Assembly: GCF_003289945.1 (NCBI RefSeq)
Contig: NZ_QMBP01000003.1
Span: 1-64,000, forward strand
From: Mesorhizobium hawassense
Lineage (GTDB): Bacteria > Pseudomonadota > Alphaproteobacteria > Rhizobiales > Rhizobiaceae
Length of the DNA: 64,000 bases
Reading direction: 5' to 3'
Shown piece by piece: positions 1 through 8,193 of the stretch. Position 1 is the stretch's first letter. Every line of letters begins with the position of its first letter. The notes beneath the pieces were generated by a model. The model saw nothing but the letters and a program-made list of their open reading frames with translations, was not told where the DNA came from and ran no database searches. A program made the position numbers and the translations under genes.

Positions 1-59
1 CCGGCAGGACAGAGGGGGGCGCCGTAGAGTGCAACCCTCGAAGCACAGCGGAGGCGCAA

Positions 60-1208
60 ATGCCTGACCGTTCCTTCCTCAACTGGCCCTTCTTCGAAGA
101 CCGGCACCGCGAGTTCGCCGAACGCCTCGACGGCTGGTGCGCCACAAACCTCCCCGTCGATCACCACGACGTCGACGCGGCCTGCCGCGAGCTCGTGGCT
201 AAACTCGGCCGCGACGGCTGGCTGAAGCCGACGGCGCTCGATCCGGCCAACCCCGGACCGCTCGATGTGCGCACGCTGTGCATCACGCGTGAGACACTGG
301 CACGCCATGACGGGCTCGCCGACTTCGCCTTCGCCATGCAGGGGCTGGGCACAGGCGCGATCACGTTCTTCGGCACGCCGGACCAGCAGCGCTGGCTGGA
401 AAAGACGCGGGCAGGCCAGGCGATTTCCGCCTTTGCCCTTTCGGAGCCGCGTTCCGGCTCGGACGTCGCCAACATGGAAATGACGGCCACGCGCCACGGC
501 GATGACTACGTGCTTTCCGGCGAAAAGACCTGGATCTCCAATGGCGGCATCGCCGACCTCTATGTCGTGTTCGCCCGCACCGGCGAGGCGCTCGGCGCGA
601 AGGGGATTTCCGCTTTCATCGTTCCGGCCGACACCAAGGGTCTCAGCATTGCCGAGAGACTCGAGGTCATCGCCCCTCACCCGCTGGCGCGGCTCTCCTT
701 CGACGATGTTCGCGTCCCGGCTTCCGCCCTGATCGGCAAGTCGGGCGACGGGTTCCGCATCGCCATGTCGGTGCTCGACGTGTTCCGCTCGACCGTGGGC
801 GCGGCAGCGCTTGGCTTCGGGCGGCGCGCTCTCGACGAGAGCGTCAAGCGCGCCGCCGAGCGCAAGCTGTTCGGCGCGCCTATGGCCGAGTTGCAGATGG
901 TGCAGGGCCACATCGCCGACATGGCGCTGGATGTCGACGCCGCCGCCCTGCTCATCTATCGCGCCGCCTGGACCAAGGATATGGGCGCCGCCCGCGTCAC
1001 CCGCGAGGCGGCGATGGCGAAGCTCTTCGCCACCGACCGCGCGCAAGAGGTGATCGACAAGGCCGTGCAACTGCATGGCGGCGACGGTGTCCGCAAGGGC
1101 CACATCGTCGAGAGCCTCTATCGCGAGATCCGGGCGCTGCGCATCTATGAGGGCGCTTCCGACGTGCAGAAGGTGGTGATCGCCAGACAGGTCATGGGCG
1201 CGGCGTGA
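60..1208 (+). CDS. Acyl-CoA dehydrogenase family flavoprotein
   Basis: This 382-residue protein has the full length of the acyl-CoA dehydrogenase family, which oxidises acyl-CoA at C2-C3 with FAD and passes electrons to ETF. The flavin/substrate motif [11 protein letters not shown] lies near residue 126. The C-terminal motif [10 protein letters not shown] places a Glu at residue 364, the position of the catalytic base in medium-chain enzymes. A GGAGG ribosome site ends 5 bases before the ATG. The Rid-family gene follows 41 bases later on the same strand, so the two are probably co-transcribed. The acyl substrate cannot be told from sequence; branched-chain or aryl-acyl substrates are possible given the catabolic neighbours. 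Confidence 0.93.
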   Translation: MPDRSFLNWPFFEDRHREFAERLDGWCATNLPVDHHDVDAACRELVAKLGRDGWLKPTALDPANPGPLDVRTLCITRETLARHDGLADFAFAMQGLGTGAITFFGTPDQQRWLEKTRAGQAISAFALSEPRSGSDVANMEMTATRHGDDYVLSGEKTWISNGGIADLYVVFARTGEALGAKGISAFIVPADTKGLSIAERLEVIAPHPLARLSFDDVRVPASALIGKSGDGFRIAMSVLDVFRSTVGAAALGFGRRALDESVKRAAERKLFGAPMAELQMVQGHIADMALDVDAAALLIYRAAWTKDMGAARVTREAAMAKLFATDRAQEVIDKAVQLHGGDGVRKGHIVESLYREIRALRIYEGASDVQKVVIARQVMGAA

Positions 1209-1249
1209 GATCCTTGCCAACCGCATCCGAAATTGGAGGAAGCTAGACC

Positions 1250-1645
1250 ATGCACACCATCCTGCAGCCGGAGGGCTGGGCCAAACCGATCGGCTATGCC
1301 AATGGCGTGGCGGCGCGTGGCCGGCTGGTGTTCGTCGGCGGCCAGGTCGGCTGGAACGCCGAGTGCCGCTTCGAGACCGATGACTTCGTGGGCCAGGTGC
1401 GCCAGACGCTCGCCAACATCGTCGCGGTGCTGGCCGAGGCCGGCGGCGAGCCGCAGCACATCACCTCGATGACCTGGTATTTCACCGACAAGGCCGAGTA
1501 TGTCGGCAACCTCAAAGGCATCGGCGAGGCCTACCGCGCCGTCATCGGCCGGCATTTTCCTGCGATGGCCGCCATGCAGGTAGTGGCGCTGGTCGAAGAC
1601 CGGGCCAAGATCGAGATCCAGGCGACGGCGGTGATACCAGAGTAG
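1250..1645 (+). CDS. RidA/YjgF/Rut-C-like family protein lacking the catalytic Arg
   Basis: At 131 residues this has the normal length of the Rid family, trimeric proteins whose RidA branch hydrolyses reactive imines and enamines. The family fold is recognisable from VFVGGQVGWNAE and the C-terminal KIEIQATAV. Where active RidA proteins carry FPARS, with the Arg that binds the substrate carboxylate, this protein reads FPAMA, so the Arg is replaced by Met. That argues for one of the Rid subgroups without standard imine deaminase activity. A GGAGG site precedes the ATG. It follows an acyl-CoA dehydrogenase and converges with an LLM monooxygenase, a setting reminiscent of RutC next to RutA, but no rut operon is present. 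Confidence 0.88.
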   Translation: MHTILQPEGWAKPIGYANGVAARGRLVFVGGQVGWNAECRFETDDFVGQVRQTLANIVAVLAEAGGEPQHITSMTWYFTDKAEYVGNLKGIGEAYRAVIGRHFPAMAAMQVVALVEDRAKIEIQATAVIPE

Positions 1646-2737
1646 CTACTGGCGAAGCCCCGCCTGCCGCAGCAGCGGCAGCACATGGTCGCAGAAATAG
1701 GGCAGTTCCTGCGTGTAGTTGACGAAGGACAAGGCAATGCCCTGGTAGCCATGCGCGGCGATGGCAGCCATATCGGCTGCAATCGTCTCGGGCGTTCCGA
1801 TCAAGGGATAGGTGCCGGCGCCACCGGCGAAACGCTGGCGGTAGCGGTCATAGGCATGCGGGTCGTGCGACTGCGAGAATTCCTTCTTGCCGGCCATGTG
1901 GGCATCGACCGCGTCGTGGTCGGCCATGGTGACGGCATAGCGCGTGTAATAGGCCTGCGCCTCCTCCATGGTCGGGCGGCAGACGACATGCGCCACCGTG
2001 TAGACGCCGACGTCACGGCCCACCTTGTCGGCCCGCTCGCCAATATCGGCGACATGCTTGCCGGCATCGCTCATCTCGGAGAAGGTCGTGAACAGATAGT
2101 CGCATCGGGCGGCGGCGAAATCGCGGCCCGGGCCGCCGAAAGCGGCGTTCATCGTCACCGGGCGCGGCACCTGCAGGCTGGCCGGACGGCTGACCGCCTC
2201 CTTCAGATGATAGTAGGCGCCGTCGTAGTCGAGCGGCTCGTTTGAAGCATAAAGCCGCTCCAGGAGCTCGATCCATTCGGCGGCCTGGTCATAACCCTTC
2301 TCGACCAGCGGCGTGCCGAACATGCCGAATTCCTTCGGGTTCCAGCCACAGACGATGTTCAAACCCGCGCGGCCTTGGCTGATGTGGTCGACCGTCCCCA
2401 GCGCCTTGGCGGCGTAGAGCGGGTGCACCAGCGGCACGTGCACGGTCATGAACAGGCCGATCTGCTCGGTCGCCGCGGCAAGGGCGGCGGCCCAGGTGAA
2501 GGTCTCGAACGAGAATTCGCGCACCTTGTTGCGGCCGCCAAAGCCGCGCCAGCGCGCGATCGGCAGCATGAACTCAAGCCCGGCGCGGTCGGCGATCTGG
2601 GCTGCCGTCAGATTGTCCTGCCAGCTTGCCGTCCAGCGCTCCGGCACATCGGTGATGGCAAGGCCGCCATCCGCGTTGGTCGAGAAGACGCCAAGCTTCA
2701 GTCTGTTGGAGCCATGCAGGGGATGCGTTTTGATCAT
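1646..2737 (-). CDS. LLM class flavin-dependent monooxygenase (RutA/SfnG-like)
   Basis: A bacterial-luciferase-like (LLM) monooxygenase of 363 residues that uses FMNH2 and O2. The N-terminal LKLGVFSTNADGG, the RGFGG motif and the segment GRAGLNIVCGWNPKEFGMFG resemble RutA, dimethylsulfone monooxygenase and related C-N or C-S bond cleaving enzymes. I place the start at the ATG for MIKTHPL rather than 9 codons upstream, because homologous sequence begins there. It would need a separate flavin reductase, which is not visible here. It is transcribed divergently from the HpcH/HpaI aldolase across a palindromic site at 2786-2801. The stop abuts the stop of the convergent Rid gene. The substrate is unknown. 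Confidence 0.88.
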   Translation of the reverse strand: MIKTHPLHGSNRLKLGVFSTNADGGLAITDVPERWTASWQDNLTAAQIADRAGLEFMLPIARWRGFGGRNKVREFSFETFTWAAALAAATEQIGLFMTVHVPLVHPLYAAKALGTVDHISQGRAGLNIVCGWNPKEFGMFGTPLVEKGYDQAAEWIELLERLYASNEPLDYDGAYYHLKEAVSRPASLQVPRPVTMNAAFGGPGRDFAAARCDYLFTTFSEMSDAGKHVADIGERADKVGRDVGVYTVAHVVCRPTMEEAQAYYTRYAVTMADHDAVDAHMAGKKEFSQSHDPHAYDRYRQRFAGGAGTYPLIGTPETIAADMAAIAAHGYQGIALSFVNYTQELPYFCDHVLPLLRQAGLRQ

Positions 2738-2785
2738 GTCTGGAACTCTCGGACCGGAGGCCACACGCTAGGCTTGGCTAAAAAT

Positions 2786-2801
2786 ATTTCAAGCCTGAAA
2801 T
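2786..2801. promoter_or_regulatory. Palindromic operator candidate, site 1 (TTTYAAGCYTRAAA)
   Basis: The sequence ATTTCAAGCCTGAAAT has 6-base arms ATTTCA/TGAAAT around AGCC. It lies in the 124-base divergent spacer between the LLM monooxygenase and the aldolase. It matches the palindrome at 3671-3684 at 11 of 14 positions, and all three differences are C/T or G/A transitions that keep the general symmetry. An overlapping 7-base inverted repeat AGGCTTG/CAAGCCT (2770-2796) is also present. Binding by a local regulator is inference; the regulator is not obvious in this window. Confidence 0.5.
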
Positions 2802-2861
2802 AGCTTCGTATGACCGCCATTTGCGGATATAGATTTGCTACGCGACCAACAGGGGATGGGC

Positions 2862-3623
2862 ATGAGCGACTTCCGCCAGAAATGCATCGGCAAGGCCAAC
2901 CTAATCGGCTCCTTCGCCGCCATTCCGCACGCCGTGGCTGTCGAGGTGATGGCGCAGTCCGGCCTCGATTTCCTCTGCATCGACTGGGAGCACGCGCAGA
3001 TTTCGCGCGACATGATCGAGGCCATGGTGCGGGCAGCCGACGTGCATCGCGTGCCGGCGATGGTGCGCGTTCCCGGCCATGCGCCGGAGGCGATCCAGTC
3101 GGCGCTGGACAGCGGCGCGCAGGGCGTGCTCGTGCCGCGTGTCTCGACCGCCGAGCAGGCCGAGATGGCGGTGAAGGCCTCACGCTATCCGCCGCTCGGC
3201 GGGCGCGGCGTCGGTCCCGGACGGGCCGCCGGCTACGGCTATCGCATCCCCGAATATCTTGCCGCCGCCAATGAGCGGATCGTCGTCGCGGTCCAGGTCG
3301 AAACAGCGGAAGGCCTTGCCAACATCGAAGCGATCGCGGCCGTCGACGGCGTCGACCTGGTGTTCGTCGGCCCTGGCGATCTCTCGGTGTCGATCGACGC
3401 GATCGGCCCGGCAGGTGTGGACAAGCTCTCCGAAGCGATCGGGACAATCATCCGCGCGGCAATCGCACATGGCAGGACCGCCGGCATATTCTGCGCCAGC
3501 CCGCAGACCGTCGGCCGATGGGCGGCCCTCGGCGCGAGTTTCTTCGTGCTGGCCAGCGACACGATGTTTCTCGGCGCCGGTGCCGCGGCCAATTGCACCG
3601 CCGCGCGCGCCGAACTGGCCTAA
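2862..3623 (+). CDS. HpcH/HpaI family class II aldolase/citrate lyase-like protein
   Basis: A 253-residue TIM-barrel protein of the HpcH/HpaI family, which performs metal-dependent retro-aldol cleavage or condensation of 2-keto acids with aldehydes. Visible family motifs are FLCIDWEHA, VLVPRVSTAEQA, RYPPLGGRGVG, the metal-ligand region VQVETAEG near residue 147 and VFVGPGDLS about 20 residues later. I choose the ATG at 2862, since AGGGGA sits 6 bases upstream; an earlier TTG at 2835 would need a start inside the promoter region. Together with the aminotransferase downstream it fits a route in which an amino compound is deaminated and the keto acid then cleaved, but this is inference. Confidence 0.9.
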   Translation: MSDFRQKCIGKANLIGSFAAIPHAVAVEVMAQSGLDFLCIDWEHAQISRDMIEAMVRAADVHRVPAMVRVPGHAPEAIQSALDSGAQGVLVPRVSTAEQAEMAVKASRYPPLGGRGVGPGRAAGYGYRIPEYLAAANERIVVAVQVETAEGLANIEAIAAVDGVDLVFVGPGDLSVSIDAIGPAGVDKLSEAIGTIIRAAIAHGRTAGIFCASPQTVGRWAALGASFFVLASDTMFLGAGAAANCTAARAELA

Positions 3624-3670
3624 GATGGGCTGAATCAGGCGTATCGGCGGAGCAACCGGTCTGCCAATCT

Positions 3671-3684
3671 TTTTAAGCTTAAAA
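3671..3684. promoter_or_regulatory. Palindromic operator candidate, site 2 (TTTTAAGCTTAAAA)
   Basis: A perfect 14-base palindrome upstream of the aminotransferase/ABC gene set. It shares the consensus TTTYAAGCYTRAAA with site 1 at 2787-2800, which suggests that one regulator controls both promoters. The surrounding bases are clearly more AT-rich than the flanking genes, as expected for a promoter. Confidence 0.5.
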
Positions 3685-3796
3685 CTTTTTCCTTGAAAAG
3701 CGCAGCGCTTTGGATAGCATCCCAGATGGTGACTGCCGTGGCGGAGGGGCCTTTCCGGTCAGTCGATCATGGTACCCGGTGGAGGGGTTTCAGTCC

Positions 3797-4996
3797 TTGT
3801 CGTTTGTGTTGCCCCAGTCGTCGTCCAGCGCGCGCTATGCTTTCGATGGCGTGCGCGCCCAGATTCGCGATCTGCATACGGAAAACATCGCCAACCTGGC
3901 CATGCGCGCGCGGGAATTGGGCGATGTGATCGCGCTCTGGTACGGCGAAGGCGACATGGTGACGCCCGCCTTCATCCGCGACGCGGCCAAGGCCGCCTTC
4001 GATGAAGGCCTGACCTTCTACGTTCCCAATATGCGCGGGCATGGCCCGCTGAATGAAGCTCTGTCGGAGTACCAGACGCGCATCCACTGCCGCCCGATCC
4101 CGATCGCGCGCACCACAGTGACGCCGGGCGGCATGCAGGCGCTGTATCTTGCCCTGGAGCTGCTGGTCGATACCGGCACCAACGTCGTCTATGTCGCGCC
4201 GCAATGGCCCAACATCCACAACGCCATCCACCTGATCGGCGGCGAGCCGAGGCCGTTCCCGCTCGACTTCAAGGATGACTGGCGGCTCGACCTCGACCGG
4301 CTGTTTTCGACCTGCGACGCACGCACCCGCGCCATCTTCCTGTCGACGCCGTCCAACCCGACCGGCTGGACAGCGTCGCGCGAGGAGATGCAGGCGCTGC
4401 TCGACTTCAGCCGGCGCACCGGCATCTGGATCATTTCCGACGAGGTCTATGGCCGGCTCTATTTCGACGGCGACGTCGCGCCCTCGATCCTGCAGATCGC
4501 CGAGGACGGCGATCGGGTGCTGTCGGTCAACAGTTTTTCCAAAGCCTGGGCGATGACCGGCTGGCGCATCGGCTGGCTGACGCATCCGTCAGGCGTTGCC
4601 GACCAGCTCGGCGCGATGACGCAATATATCAACAGCGGCACCGCTGCCCCGATCCAGGCCGGCGCCGTTGCCGCCATCCGCCAGGGCGAGCCGCTGGTCG
4701 GAGAAATCAGGCAGCGGATCAGAACCGGCCTCGACCTCGCCTATGACCGGCTGGCCCGGATCCCAGGCGTGATCCTGCCGACCAAGCCGCGCGGCGGCAT
4801 GTATGCATTCTTCGCCCTGGAAGGCGAGAATGACGCGCGCCGCGCCTGCGCCCGCATCCTGGAGACGGCGCGAGTCGGGCTTGCGCCCGGTCACCTGTTT
4901 GGGAATTCCGCGGCAGCATTCCTGCGCATGTGCGTGTGCCGCGACAGCGGTCAGATAGAAACGGCGCTCGAGCGCATGACCGCCGCAATGAATTGA
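3797..4996 (+). CDS. PLP-dependent class I/II aminotransferase
   Basis: Fold-type I aminotransferase of about 399 residues. The substrate/PLP regions are clear: TVTPGGMQALYLALELL, SNPTGW (the Asn-Pro pair binding the cofactor), IISDEVYG and the Schiff-base Lys in SVNSFSKAWAMTGWRIGW near residue 249. The C-terminal MCVCRDSGQIETALERM is also typical. The start is probably TTG at 3797, because GGAGGGG at 3781-3787 is 9 bases upstream; the reading frame stays open 29 codons further up without a good ribosome site. It leads a run with an ABC binding protein, a permease and a class V aminotransferase. Donor and acceptor are not predictable. Confidence 0.9.
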   Translation: MSFVLPQSSSSARYAFDGVRAQIRDLHTENIANLAMRARELGDVIALWYGEGDMVTPAFIRDAAKAAFDEGLTFYVPNMRGHGPLNEALSEYQTRIHCRPIPIARTTVTPGGMQALYLALELLVDTGTNVVYVAPQWPNIHNAIHLIGGEPRPFPLDFKDDWRLDLDRLFSTCDARTRAIFLSTPSNPTGWTASREEMQALLDFSRRTGIWIISDEVYGRLYFDGDVAPSILQIAEDGDRVLSVNSFSKAWAMTGWRIGWLTHPSGVADQLGAMTQYINSGTAAPIQAGAVAAIRQGEPLVGEIRQRIRTGLDLAYDRLARIPGVILPTKPRGGMYAFFALEGENDARRACARILETARVGLAPGHLFGNSAAAFLRMCVCRDSGQIETALERMTAAMN

Positions 4997-5020
4997 CGCC
5001 CTGCCGGAAGCGGGGCGTCA
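4994..5020 (+). other. Hairpin overlapping the aminotransferase stop codon
   Basis: Arms TGACGCCC and GGGCGTCA form an 8-base perfect stem around an 11-base loop, and the left arm contains the TGA stop. No T-run follows on the + strand, so it is more likely an mRNA-stabilising or processing structure than a classical terminator. The ABC binding-protein gene starts 51 bases later. Confidence 0.5.
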
Positions 5021-5071
5021 AAAAGCCGTGCGGGGGACAACCCGCCCGTTCAACAAACAGAGGGAACAGAA

Positions 5072-5869
5072 ATGAGCTTTACTCGTCGCAACCTGCTTCT
5101 CATGGCTGCCGCCATCGGCATCGCCGCCGGCCCCGCCACCGCTTATGCCGCTGACGTGCTCAATGTCGGCGCCTACCCGACCAATCCGCCGTTCGAATAC
5201 AAGAACGAGAGCGGCACCTTCGAGGGCTTCGAGGTCGATATCGTCAACGAGGCGGCCAAGCGCATTGGCATGACCACCGACATCGCCGATCTCGGCTTCC
5301 AGGCGCTGTTCGCGGCCACCACCTCGAAGCGCATCGACGTCGCCATTTCCTCGATCACCATCACCGCCGAGCGATTGAAGTCGCAGTCCTTCACCCAGCC
5401 CTACTATGACTCCGACATGGGCATCGCCACCAAGACCGACAGCGCGATCAGCAAGGAAGCCGACCTCAAGGGCAAGGTCGTCGGCGTGTTGTCCGGCTCG
5501 ACCGGCGAGACCTGGGTCAAGGACCACCAGCAGGCCGACGGCTTCAGCGACGTGAAGGGCTACGACACGCAACAGAACCTGTTGCTCGATCTCAGCGCCG
5601 GCCGCGTCGATGCCGCCGTCAGCGACATCCCCGGCATGCAGTACTCCTTCAAGAAAATGAAGGACCTCGTCGTCAAGGAACGCATCAAGACCGGCGAGCA
5701 ATACGGCCTGATGATGACCAAGGATCATCCCCTGCTCGGCAAGCTGAACGACGCCATCACCGCGATGAAGAAGGACGGCACCTTGGCCGCGATCCACAAG
5801 AAGTGGTTCGACAGCGATGCTCCGGCCGATTCCTCGACCGTCAAGGAAATGCCGCTGCCCAAGGCCTGA
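5072..5869 (+). CDS. Amino-acid-type ABC transporter substrate-binding protein
   Basis: A 265-residue periplasmic binding protein (bacterial extracellular solute-binding family 3). Residues 1-26 form a signal peptide with Arg-Arg at 5-6 and cleavage after ATAYA. The mature part contains NPPFEYKNESGTFEGFEVDI, the usual ligand-pocket start, then AISSITITAERLK, and the hinge region GVLSGSTGETW. An AGGGAAC ribosome site precedes the ATG. The permease follows after a hairpin and a repeat element, but no ATP-binding gene is nearby, so the ATPase must come from another locus. The ligand is probably a polar amino acid or related amine. Confidence 0.93.
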   Translation: MSFTRRNLLLMAAAIGIAAGPATAYAADVLNVGAYPTNPPFEYKNESGTFEGFEVDIVNEAAKRIGMTTDIADLGFQALFAATTSKRIDVAISSITITAERLKSQSFTQPYYDSDMGIATKTDSAISKEADLKGKVVGVLSGSTGETWVKDHQQADGFSDVKGYDTQQNLLLDLSAGRVDAAVSDIPGMQYSFKKMKDLVVKERIKTGEQYGLMMTKDHPLLGKLNDAITAMKKDGTLAAIHKKWFDSDAPADSSTVKEMPLPKA

Positions 5870-5889
5870 GCGGCACCCGGCAAACAAGC

Positions 5890-5918
5890 GACGTGCCGGC
5901 TCGAAAGGCCGGCACGTC
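5890..5918 (+). other. Perfect 11-base hairpin between binding-protein and permease genes
   Basis: GACGTGCCGGC pairs with GCCGGCACGTC around a 7-base loop, followed by CCGTTTTC. Structures of this kind after binding-protein genes usually protect the upstream message or partly stop transcription, giving more binding protein than permease. It could act as a weak terminator. Confidence 0.6.
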
Positions 5919-6016
5919 CCGTTTTCACGCATGACCTTCCCGGGACAGTCGCCTGTTCGGCCAGGCCGATCACTGTGTCCTGGATCTTGCTCTAGGCGTC
6001 TATTTCTTGGTTTGAC

Positions 6017-6060
6017 GCAATTCCTGACGGAAAACCGTTTCACACTTTTCCTGGAATTGC
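6017..6060. repeat. Dispersed 44-base palindromic repeat, copy 1
   Basis: The element begins GCAATTCC and ends GGAATTGC, so its ends are perfect inverted repeats, with an internal AAAACCG...CTTTT pair. A second 44-base copy lies at 60777-60820 and a partial copy at 53627-53650. It sits 31 bases upstream of the permease start. It looks like a REP/RIME-type hairpin element rather than part of a gene. Confidence 0.75.
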
Positions 6061-6091
6061 TCCAGACGCAACACGGTTCGGGAACGCTCCC

Positions 6092-6766
6092 ATGTCGCTG
6101 ATCGACACCTTCTTCAATCCCGATGTCATCCTTTCCAGTCTGCCGGCGCTGCTGCGCGGCTTCCTCAACACGCTGCTACTCGGGATTATGAGCATCGCCA
6201 TCGGCATCGCAGCGGGGCTGGCGATCAGCCTGGTGCGGCTCTATGCGCCAAAGCCGCTGCGGTGGCTCGCCATCGGCTATACCGACATCTTCCGCGCCCT
6301 TCCCGTGCTGGTGGTGCTGATCCTGATCTACTATGCGCTGCCGTTCCTGGGCATCCGCCTGTCGTCCTGGGCGTCGGCGGTGACCGCTTTCGCCATCATC
6401 ATGTCGGCCTATTCGGCCGAAGTGTTCCGCTCCGGCATCGAAAGCATTCCGAAAGGCCAGTTCGAGGCGGCGCAGGCGCTCGGCCTGCCGTTCATGCTCA
6501 CTTTGCGCAAAGTGGTGCTGCCGCAGGCGATCCGCGTCGTCATCCCGCCGATGACCAGCAACTGCGTCTCGATGTTCAAGGATACCTCGCTCGCCTCCAC
6601 CGTGGCGCTGCCGGAGCTCTTGAAGGAAGCGACGAATGCGCAGTCGCTCTACGCCAACCCCTCGCCGCTGATCGGCGCGGCGCTGGTCTATCTCATCTTC
6701 CTCTGGCCGATGGTCCGCCTCGTCAGCCTGCTCGAGCGCCGTTTCAAGGACGAGAAAGCGCGCTGA
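6092..6766 (+). CDS. Amino-acid ABC transporter permease (HisM/GlnP-type)
   Basis: A 224-residue inner-membrane permease of the polar amino-acid type. Hydrophobic stretches occur at about residues 20-45, 60-85, 90-110 and 190-210. The cytoplasmic EAA loop that contacts the ATPase is visible as [22 protein letters not shown] near residue 111, followed by [26 protein letters not shown]. This family normally works as two similar permeases or a homodimer with one ATPase. Only one permease is present here and the ATPase is missing from the cluster. It belongs with the binding protein at 5072-5869. Confidence 0.92.
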   Translation: MSLIDTFFNPDVILSSLPALLRGFLNTLLLGIMSIAIGIAAGLAISLVRLYAPKPLRWLAIGYTDIFRALPVLVVLILIYYALPFLGIRLSSWASAVTAFAIIMSAYSAEVFRSGIESIPKGQFEAAQALGLPFMLTLRKVVLPQAIRVVIPPMTSNCVSMFKDTSLASTVALPELLKEATNAQSLYANPSPLIGAALVYLIFLWPMVRLVSLLERRFKDEKAR

Positions 6767-6815
6767 ACGGCCATCAAATCCCCACCCCGTCCAACTCCTT
6801 GCAGGAGCCTACTCC

Positions 6816-8105
6816 GTGAACAAGCATCAGACCGACAACACCAATGCCGCCGCGTTTCCGGTCGACAAGATCCGCGCCATGTTTCCCGCCTTGCAGCGGG
6901 CCGGCGACTTCATCTTCATGGACAATGCCGCCGGCGCCCAGATCCCGCAAAGCGTGCTCGACGCGGTGACCAACCATCTGGTGGCGCATAACGTGCAGCG
7001 CGGCGGCCGCTATGGCCGCAGCGTCACCGTCGACCAGTCGGTGGCCGAAGCGCGCGAGAGCGTGGCGCTGCTGATCAATGCCTACAGCCCGTCCGAAATC
7101 TGCTTCGGCATGAACGCCACTTCGTTCATCCGCCTGGTCAGCCTCGGCATCAGTCAAATGCTCGCCAAGGACATGGACGGGGGGCGCGACGAGATCATCA
7201 TCACCGACATGGACCACGACGCCAACATCGCCACCTGGCTGGCGCTGGAGCCGGCCGGCGCCAAATTCAAATGGTGGCGCATGCGCGAGGACGGCAACCT
7301 GCATGTCGATGACCTCAAGCCGCTGGTGTCGGCGCGCACGCGCCTCGTCGCCTGCACGGTGACGGCGCATTCGATCGGCTCGATCGTCGACGTCGCCGCG
7401 GTGGCCAGGATCGCGCATGCCGCCGGCGCCGAAGTGTTCCTCGATAGCGTGCATTACGGACCGCACGGGCTGATGGATGTGCAGGCCTGGGACTGCGACT
7501 ACCTCGTCTGCTCCGGCTACAAGAATTTCTCGCCGCATATGGGCTTTCTCTGGGGCCGCTTCGACACGCTGAAGCGGCTGCCGACCTTCCGCGAGGACTT
7601 CATTCCGGACGAGCCGCCCTACAAAGTCGAGGCCGGAACCTTCATCTACGAGAACGTGTCGGGCATGGATGCCGCAGTACGCTATCTGGAATCGATCGGC
7701 CGCAATTTCCTGCCCGAAAACAACCGCTCGCGCCGCGACAACATCGTCGCCGGCATGAATGCCATCCGCGACTATGAGTTGATGCTGGCGCGCGAGATGA
7801 TGAAGGTGCTGAAGGACTGCGGCGCGACCATCTACGGCGTCGCCGACGAGACGCGCATCAGCGAGCGCGTGCCGACCTTCTGCTTCAACATCGGCAAGCT
7901 GTCGCCGCAGCGGATCGTCGAGGAAATGGCGGCCCTGCAGATCGGCATCCGCGACGGCCACATGTATGCGCCGCGGCTGATGAAGCGGCTCCACCTTTCC
8001 ATGGACAGCGGTGCCATCCGCGCATCGCTGGTGCATTACAACACGGTGGCGGAAGTGCACAAATTCGGCGAAGCGCTGCGGGCGATCATTGCCAAGCTGT
8101 CGTGA
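6816..8105 (+). CDS. Class V aminotransferase, cysteine desulfurase-like subfamily
   Basis: A 429-residue PLP enzyme of the class V fold (NifS/SufS-like, the subfamily called cysteine desulfurase-like). The start is GTG with AGGAG 8 bases upstream. Motifs include [14 protein letters not shown] at the N-terminus, [13 protein letters not shown] for the PLP ring-stacking His, [12 protein letters not shown], and the Lys in [16 protein letters not shown] near residue 236. The catalytic mobile-loop Cys of true desulfurases is not evident, so a role as aminotransferase or C-N/C-S lyase in this catabolic operon is more likely than Fe-S assembly. It ends the operon and converges with the AraC-type gene. 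Confidence 0.85.
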   Translation: MNKHQTDNTNAAAFPVDKIRAMFPALQRAGDFIFMDNAAGAQIPQSVLDAVTNHLVAHNVQRGGRYGRSVTVDQSVAEARESVALLINAYSPSEICFGMNATSFIRLVSLGISQMLAKDMDGGRDEIIITDMDHDANIATWLALEPAGAKFKWWRMREDGNLHVDDLKPLVSARTRLVACTVTAHSIGSIVDVAAVARIAHAAGAEVFLDSVHYGPHGLMDVQAWDCDYLVCSGYKNFSPHMGFLWGRFDTLKRLPTFREDFIPDEPPYKVEAGTFIYENVSGMDAAVRYLESIGRNFLPENNRSRRDNIVAGMNAIRDYELMLAREMMKVLKDCGATIYGVADETRISERVPTFCFNIGKLSPQRIVEEMAALQIGIRDGHMYAPRLMKRLHLSMDSGAIRASLVHYNTVAEVHKFGEALRAIIAKLS

Positions 8106-8193
8106 TCTGGATCTCGCCTAGTCTAGTCCAGGCACCATGCCGGAGCCGCCCGTCGGCCGTCGTCAGACGTTGCAGAAGTCAGCTTGGTCGAGG

